Assembly (NCBI GenBank): GCA_012523855.1
Contig: JAAYTB010000126.1
Coordinates: 1-46,925, forward strand
Direction: 5' to 3'
From: Clostridia bacterium
GTDB taxonomy: Bacteria; Bacillota; Clostridia; Clostridiales; Clostridiaceae
Length of the DNA: 46,925 nucleotides
A program made the position numbers and the translations under genes. Positions 41,892-46,925 of the stretch are shown here, one piece after another (within the stretch, counting starts at the first letter, position 1; the number at the start of each line of letters is the position of its first letter). The notes beneath the pieces are model-generated. The model had not been told where the DNA came from, ran no database searches, and saw only the letters and a program-made list of their open reading frames with translations.

Positions 41892-44000
41892 ATGCTACAT
41901 GTTGTGAAAAGGGACGGTAGGAAGGCTGATTTCAATTCCGTCAAAATCACAGAAGCAATTAAAGGTGCGGCACAAGAGATTACCTTTAATTTGAAAGAAA
42001 GTGAAGCTGTAGAATTAACGCAAAAGGTTATCAAAAAAATTGAAGCTTTAGGGTTTGACTATATAAGTGTAGAAGATATTCAGAACATAGTTGAAAAGAC
42101 TTTGATTGAAAACGGTTACTATGAAATCGGAAATTCCTACTCAAACTATAGAAGAGAGAGGACAAAGATCAGAGAAATTAAATCTGATTTAATGAAAGCT
42201 ATTGGACAAATTGGTGTTGAAACGGACAGAGATAATGCCAATGTAGGAAATAATTTTAGTTCAAAGCTCCTGAGAATTGCTAGTGAGTCCAACAAGTGGC
42301 ACAACCTTGCAACTATGCCTAAACACTTAGCAAAGGCTCATGAAAATGGTGATGTATATTATCATGATTTGGATTCATACAATCTTACTATAAATTGTTT
42401 GCATATTCCTACAAAAGAAGTATTAGAAAGAGGATTTAATACAGGCTATGGTACTATAAACAAGCCTAAAAGAATAGAGTCTGCCGCAGAATTATCCTGC
42501 ATACTATTGCAATCTACCCAGAACGATATGTTTGGAGGACAAGCACATCCGGATTTTGACAATGATTTAGCTGCCTTTGTAGAACCAACTAGGGCGGAGA
42601 TAAGAAGTGAACTAGAGGAACTAGGTCTTAGTGAGGACCAAATTGAATCAGTCCTAGATAAAAGACTGAAAAAGAATATTTCCCAGGCTATGCAGGGTAT
42701 TGTTTACAATTTGAACACTATGCACTCAAGAGCAGGATCTCAAGTTCCCTTTAGCTCCATAAATCTTGGAATACCAAATTCTGAGGATGCTGCCTTGGTT
42801 TGCGAAATATTTCTTTTAGAATATGAAAAAGGGCTAGGAAAAGGGGAGCAACCAATATTCCCTAACATAATTTTTAGAGTAAAAACTGGAGTTAATAGAG
42901 ATCCAGAGGACCCATATTATTACTTATTTAAACTTGCCTGCAGAGTGGCAGCAAAACGTATGAATCCAACCTTTATGAATATGGATGCAGATTTTAATAA
43001 GGACTACTATGATAAAGGGGTAATACCTGCTACCATGGGTTGCAGAACCTATATTATGTCAAACGTTAACGGTGAGCCTGGAACAAAAGGTAGAGGAAAT
43101 ATAGCTCCAGCTACAATTAATCTGCCTAGATTAGGAATTTTAGCTAAAGGTGATATAGACAAATTCTTTGACCTATTAGATAATAGATTAGAACTGGCTA
43201 GGGAAGCCTTGCTACATAGATACAAGATCTTAAAGCAACTAAGAGTAAAGGATCTACCCTTCGTTGCAGGCCAAGGTTTATTAAAAGGATCAGAAGATCT
43301 TCAAGCAGAAGATTCTATTGAACCAATTTTAAGACAAGGAAGCTGGGGAATAGGCTTTATTGGTTTGGCAGAAACCCTAACGGCATTGATAGGCAAACAT
43401 CATGGACAGGATGAAGCTTCAAGAGAGTTAGGTTTAAAAATAATTGGCCATATAAGAAACTTTACAAATGAAATGACCAAGGAAGACAGATTAAACTGGA
43501 GTACCTATGCAACACCAGCTGAAGGATTAAGTGGAAAGTTTATCTTACAGGATAAAAAAGTTTTTGGAGTAATTGAAGGAGTTACAGATAAAGAATATTA
43601 TTCTAACAGCTATCATGTCCCTGTAGGTTTCCCAATATCCATAAAGGATAAAATCGATATAGAAGCACCATACCATAAGCTATGTAATGGAGGTCATATT
43701 TCCTATATTGAATTGGACGATGTTCCATCAGAAGAAGTTATTATAGATATATTGAATTATGCCTATAAGTACACTAATATCAGCTACTTAGGAATCAACT
43801 TCCACATAAGATACTGTAAGGATTGTGGAACTCACTTACACGTAGGACAGAGCAAGTGTCCAAAGTGTGGTGGCCAAAGATTGCAAGGTGTATCTAGAGT
43901 AACTGGTTACTTAAGCTTAGACGAGAGATTCGGAGCAGGTAAAACTGCAGAGAAAGCTGACAGAATATCACATATTACTAAGGAACATAATTACGCATAA
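41892..44000 (+). CDS. nrdD: Anaerobic ribonucleoside-triphosphate reductase
   Basis: This 702-aa class III enzyme makes dNTPs without oxygen using a glycyl radical. The first about 90 residues are the ATP-cone (MLHVVKRDGRKADFNSVKITEAI). The carboxy end has a zinc ribbon CKDCG...CPKCG and the radical site RVTGYLS (Gly672). I use ATG 41892, 8 bp after GGGGG; the upstream ATG at 41877 has no ribosome site. nrdG follows 49 bp downstream. Confidence 0.97.
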   Translation: MLHVVKRDGRKADFNSVKITEAIKGAAQEITFNLKESEAVELTQKVIKKIEALGFDYISVEDIQNIVEKTLIENGYYEIGNSYSNYRRERTKIREIKSDLMKAIGQIGVETDRDNANVGNNFSSKLLRIASESNKWHNLATMPKHLAKAHENGDVYYHDLDSYNLTINCLHIPTKEVLERGFNTGYGTINKPKRIESAAELSCILLQSTQNDMFGGQAHPDFDNDLAAFVEPTRAEIRSELEELGLSEDQIESVLDKRLKKNISQAMQGIVYNLNTMHSRAGSQVPFSSINLGIPNSEDAALVCEIFLLEYEKGLGKGEQPIFPNIIFRVKTGVNRDPEDPYYYLFKLACRVAAKRMNPTFMNMDADFNKDYYDKGVIPATMGCRTYIMSNVNGEPGTKGRGNIAPATINLPRLGILAKGDIDKFFDLLDNRLELAREALLHRYKILKQLRVKDLPFVAGQGLLKGSEDLQAEDSIEPILRQGSWGIGFIGLAETLTALIGKHHGQDEASRELGLKIIGHIRNFTNEMTKEDRLNWSTYATPAEGLSGKFILQDKKVFGVIEGVTDKEYYSNSYHVPVGFPISIKDKIDIEAPYHKLCNGGHISYIELDDVPSEEVIIDILNYAYKYTNISYLGINFHIRYCKDCGTHLHVGQSKCPKCGGQRLQGVSRVTGYLSLDERFGAGKTAEKADRISHITKEHNYA

Positions 44001-44049
44001 AATTATTTCCTTAAAAATAACAATCTATGAGAAATAAGAGGGGAGTATT

Positions 44050-44565
44050 ATGGAAGAAAAGGTATGTATTAAGCTTGCTGGAATAGCCTATGAAAGTTTA
44101 GTAAATGGACCAGGTGTAAGAAGGGTGCTTTTTTCACAAGGTTGTAAACATAACTGCAAGGGCTGTTTTAATCCAGATACCCATTGCCTTAACGGAGGCA
44201 GGGAATTTATCGCTGATGATTTGGTGAAGGATATTTTAAAAAATCCCATGCTAAAAGGGGTAACCTTTAGCGGTGGAGACCCACTGGAACAGGCGGATAA
44301 ATTTGCTTATATAGCATCAAAATTAAAAAATAAGGGCCTAAATATTTGGTGTTATACAGGATATACCTTTGAATACATAATGGAAAATTCTCATAAGCAC
44401 AAGGGTTGGAAGGAGCTTTTAAACAGCATCAACGTCCTTGTAGATGGAAAGTTCCAGCTAGAGAAGAAGGTAGATGGATTAAGATTTAGAGGTTCCTCTA
44501 ACCAAAGAATAGTAGATGTAAGAAAGAGCATGGCTTCTGGCGACGTAGTAACCTTGGACTACTAA
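44050..44565 (+). CDS. nrdG: Anaerobic ribonucleotide reductase activating enzyme
   Basis: This 171-aa radical-SAM activase generates the glycyl radical on NrdD. The cluster motif is CKHNCKGC (CxxxCxxC), and the SAM-binding FSGGDPLEQ follows. The length is normal. AGGGGAG is upstream. A terminator lies about 95 bp after the stop. Confidence 0.97.
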   Translation: MEEKVCIKLAGIAYESLVNGPGVRRVLFSQGCKHNCKGCFNPDTHCLNGGREFIADDLVKDILKNPMLKGVTFSGGDPLEQADKFAYIASKLKNKGLNIWCYTGYTFEYIMENSHKHKGWKELLNSINVLVDGKFQLEKKVDGLRFRGSSNQRIVDVRKSMASGDVVTLDY

Positions 44566-44658
44566 GGCTCAGAGGACTGCCGCTTATGTTGGATTTTCGC
44601 CTAAAAAGGCTGCAGAGCTGTAAGATTTAAGGGATAAATTGAAGAAAACTGTAAAGAT

Positions 44659-44699
44659 ATAATGATGAAGGAGCTTAGGCTTCTTCATCATTATTTTTT
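44659..44699 (+). terminator. Terminator of nrdDG
   Basis: ATAATGATGAAG pairs perfectly with CTTCATCATTAT and is followed by TTTTT. Confidence 0.9.
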
Positions 44700-44749
44700 G
44701 TGAAAGTATAACTTGCCGTAATAATTTCCATCGAAATTTTGTAGCATTA

Positions 44750-44758
44750 TGGTATAAT
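44750..44758 (+). promoter_or_regulatory. Extended -10 before the PBP gene
   Basis: TGGTATAAT at 44750-44758 fits an extended -10; no good -35 is at 17 bp. It is about 60 bp before the start. Confidence 0.45.
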
Positions 44759-44819
44759 TACTTATAAGGAAAATGCGGACAAGCATTTAAATTGGATAAC
44801 AAAATGAGGTGAGAAAACC

Positions 44820-46742
44820 TTGAAAAAGAGGAGAAGGAAGAAAAAGTTAATTAAAAAATCTAGGATGTTAACTGTTGCCTTAGGTTTTTCCACGGTATTT
44901 ATTATACTCATAGGTAGGTTGATATATTTAATAGGTTTCGAAGGAGGAGTAGACTATAAGCTGATGGCTTTAAAAAGGCAGACAAAGACCATTGAAATAG
45001 CTCCCCAAAGAGGTACTATTGTAGATAGAAATGGTTCTGAGCTGGCTATTAGTCTTAAGGTTTTTCGAATAGATGCTGACTTAAAAATCCTAAAAGAACA
45101 TATTAAAAAGAAAAATTTATCGGAAGCTACTGTAACCAGTGACTTAGCCAATGCATTGGAAATGGAACTTTCTGAAATGGAAAAGATAATGAATAGTACA
45201 GACGCAGAAGGCAATCCTTTGCAATTTGTATCCTTAAAAAGAAAGGTTGAGAAAAAGGTTGTAGATGCAGTAAAGGCTTTAGAACTGAAAGGTATAATAG
45301 TATCTGATGATGTAAAGAGATATTATACTAATGGACCTTTCCTTTCTCATGTTTTGGGACACATAAATATGAATGGAGATCCAGTAACAGGAGTAGAACT
45401 TAGTTACAATGATGTCCTTACCGGTATTCCTGGAGTAAAAGTGGTTGAAACAGATGCTATAAATAATAGCCTGCCTTTTACTGAATCTATAGTTATAGAA
45501 CCCATAGACGGAAAAAACGTCAAACTTACTATAGATGAGAGAATTCAGGAGCTATCCGATAGAATTGCAAAAGAGACCCTAGAAGAGAATAGTGCTAAGT
45601 CTGTTAGCATTACAATTATGGAACCTAAGACTGGGGAAGTGCTAGCCTTGACTAATTACCCAAGCTATGATCCTAACCATCCTACTGAAGGTGGAGAAAG
45701 CCAAGAAGAGATTCAGGAGATGTGGAAAAATAGAGCTGTAAGTAATGTTTTTGAACCAGGTTCTATTTTCAAGGTTATAACTGCTGCAGCCTCCTTATAC
45801 AATGATGCTCTTGAAGGAGGAAAAGAATTTTATTGTGAAGGTTCAATAAAGGTGGCAGGAGTAACCATAAGGTGTGATAATGGTAGGGCCCACGGCCATC
45901 AGGATATTTCAGATATAATTAAAAATTCCTGTAATGTTGGCTTTGTTCAGTTAGGTGAAAAGATTGGTAAAGGAGATTTATATAATTATATTAAGCTTAT
46001 GGGATTTGGACAAAAAAGCGGTATAGATCTACCTGGAGAAACTGATGGTTTAGTAATAAACCTGCCAAACATGGGACCAGTAGAAGCTGCAACTACAGCA
46101 TATGGACAAGGTGTTGCAGTAAATCAAGTTCAATTTATGGCAGCATTTAACGCTATTGCTAATGGTGGAACTTGGATAAGACCCCATGTTATGAAGGAAG
46201 TTTATCATTATAGGGATGGTAAAAAAATAGTAGACAAGGAATTTGATAAATTAGGCATGAGGACAGTACTTTCCAAGGAAAAGGCTGCTGCCCAAAGAGA
46301 GTACATGGAGCGAGTTGTATCAGAAGGAACCTCAAAAGCTACAATTGTACCAGGCTACAGCATTGGGGGTAAGACTGGAACTGCTAGTAAGGTGGAAGAC
46401 GGCAGGTATGTACAAGGTGCCTATGTATCATCCTTTGCCGGCATGGCTCCTGTTGATGATCCTAAAGTTACCTTAATAGTAACAGTGGTAGAACCTGACC
46501 CAACTAAATACTATGCCTCCTTAACTGCAGTGCCTGCTGCAAAGAAGCTGTTTGAAGAGCTTTTTATAATCATGAATATACCTCCTGATAAGCCTGAAGA
46601 ATTAATTGAGGCAGAAGAAGAGGAAAAGGGAAAGAGCCAGCAAGAAGTGAAAAAGGAAGAACAAGAGTCAAAAGCTACAGAAAATAAGGTAGAAACAAAC
46701 AATGAAGGGAATTCAGAAACTAATAACAATTCCCAAGAATAA
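44820..46742 (+). CDS. Class B penicillin-binding protein (FtsI/SpoVD-like transpeptidase)
   Basis: This 640-aa cell-wall transpeptidase has a basic cytoplasmic start (KKRRRKKK), one membrane anchor (about 17-38), a PBP dimerisation domain beginning APQRGTIVDRNG, and a transpeptidase domain. Active-site motifs are GSIFK (Ser315, Lys318), SCN and GKTGTAS. SpoVD usually has a carboxy-terminal PASTA domain; this one instead ends in a low-complexity Glu/Lys/Asn tail of about 55 residues, so FtsI-like division or sporulation roles are both open. The start is a TTG with GAGGTGA 8 bp upstream. It is monocistronic here. Confidence 0.92.
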   Translation: MKKRRRKKKLIKKSRMLTVALGFSTVFIILIGRLIYLIGFEGGVDYKLMALKRQTKTIEIAPQRGTIVDRNGSELAISLKVFRIDADLKILKEHIKKKNLSEATVTSDLANALEMELSEMEKIMNSTDAEGNPLQFVSLKRKVEKKVVDAVKALELKGIIVSDDVKRYYTNGPFLSHVLGHINMNGDPVTGVELSYNDVLTGIPGVKVVETDAINNSLPFTESIVIEPIDGKNVKLTIDERIQELSDRIAKETLEENSAKSVSITIMEPKTGEVLALTNYPSYDPNHPTEGGESQEEIQEMWKNRAVSNVFEPGSIFKVITAAASLYNDALEGGKEFYCEGSIKVAGVTIRCDNGRAHGHQDISDIIKNSCNVGFVQLGEKIGKGDLYNYIKLMGFGQKSGIDLPGETDGLVINLPNMGPVEAATTAYGQGVAVNQVQFMAAFNAIANGGTWIRPHVMKEVYHYRDGKKIVDKEFDKLGMRTVLSKEKAAAQREYMERVVSEGTSKATIVPGYSIGGKTGTASKVEDGRYVQGAYVSSFAGMAPVDDPKVTLIVTVVEPDPTKYYASLTAVPAAKKLFEELFIIMNIPPDKPEELIEAEEEEKGKSQQEVKKEEQESKATENKVETNNEGNSETNNNSQE

Positions 46743-46802
46743 GGGACAGATATCTTCCTATATTAAGGCAAGGAAATTTAACTATAAGTCAATGTTTAAA
46801 AG

Positions 46803-46840
46803 AAGTGTTGATAACCCTAGGGTGCTATCAACACTTTTTT
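46803..46840 (+). terminator. Terminator after the PBP gene
   Basis: AAGTGTTGATA and TATCAACACTT form a perfect 11-bp stem followed by T residues. Confidence 0.9.
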
Positions 46841-46862
46841 AAAACAAAGCATCATGGGACCG

Positions 46863-46925
46863 GAAACAGGGGTCAGATATCAGGTATCAGGTGTCAGGTA
46901 ACAGGTAGCAGATGTCAGGTAACAG
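46863..46925. repeat. Tandem heptamer array, inverted orientation, continues past the window
   Basis: Nine contiguous 7-bp units end exactly at the window edge: GAAACAG, GGGTCAG, ATATCAG, GTATCAG, GTGTCAG, GTAACAG, GTAGCAG, ATGTCAG, GTAACAG. Read on the minus strand every unit begins CTG, matching the array at 39284-39402. It starts 22 bp after the PBP terminator. Confidence 0.9.

Overview
The window looks like chromosomal DNA of a low-GC, endospore-forming anaerobic Firmicute, probably a Clostridia or Tissierellia relative. The DNA is strongly A/T-rich and uses AGGAGG-type ribosome sites and hairpin+T-tract terminators. It carries an anaerobic (class III) ribonucleotide reductase with activase, a 4Fe-4S ferredoxin, a met T-box and the tatD-yabE-rnmV-rsmA block typical of Bacillota. 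The species cannot be named from sequence alone. No rRNA, tRNA, CRISPR, IS element or prophage was seen.

Layout. 0-7 kb (+): an ABC exporter pair whose permease has an apparent frameshift at an A9 tract, a 66-aa membrane protein, an M24 aminopeptidase P, a SagB-like nitroreductase and a NagZ lipoprotein. 6.7-8.5 kb (-): a PHP-domain hydrolase followed by a short UvrC-like GIY-YIG protein. 8.6-11 kb (+): promoter, Met T-box and metG. 11-15 kb: a frameshifted cis-prenyltransferase relative, wrbA (-), and two damaged catabolic genes (GntP-type permease with an internal stop, and a 3-hydroxyisobutyrate-dehydrogenase-type gene with an internal deletion). 14.8-18.1 kb (+): a MalEFG-like sugar ABC importer without its own ATPase. 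18.2-20.1 kb (-): a DUF4914 P-loop protein. 20.5-23.5 kb (+): a SWIM/SNF2 helicase.

23.6-26.4 kb: two hemerythrin proteins (+), then a Crp/Fnr-type regulator (-) whose promoter overlaps a near-consensus Fur/PerR-like box. 26.6-28.1 kb: a DUF445 membrane protein. 28.1-30.2 kb (-): the complete panB-panC-panD operon. 30.5-31.1 kb: an anchored CBM26-like protein and a cold-shock protein. 31.3-37.2 kb (+): tatD, yabE, rnmV, rsmA and two proteins of unknown function, one with a charged octapeptide-repeat helix. 37.3-39.2 kb (+): a lipoprotein with an unusual ribosome-site geometry, an Mrp/ApbC ATPase and a ferredoxin. 39.4-41.6 kb (-): TPP riboswitch-thiT, a 58-aa DUF3006-like gene and a YerB/DUF3048 protein. 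41.8-44.6 kb (+): nrdD-nrdG behind a promoter with an NrdR-like box. 44.8-46.7 kb (+): a class B penicillin-binding protein.

The most unusual non-genic signal is a family of degenerate 7-bp tandem repeats (consensus CTGATAC). It occurs at 39284-39402 and, on the opposite strand, at 46863-46925 running off the window. Both arrays lie just downstream of a terminator hairpin. The second notable signal is a Shine-Dalgarno sequence separated from its start codon by a hairpin that would close the gap (37260-37294).
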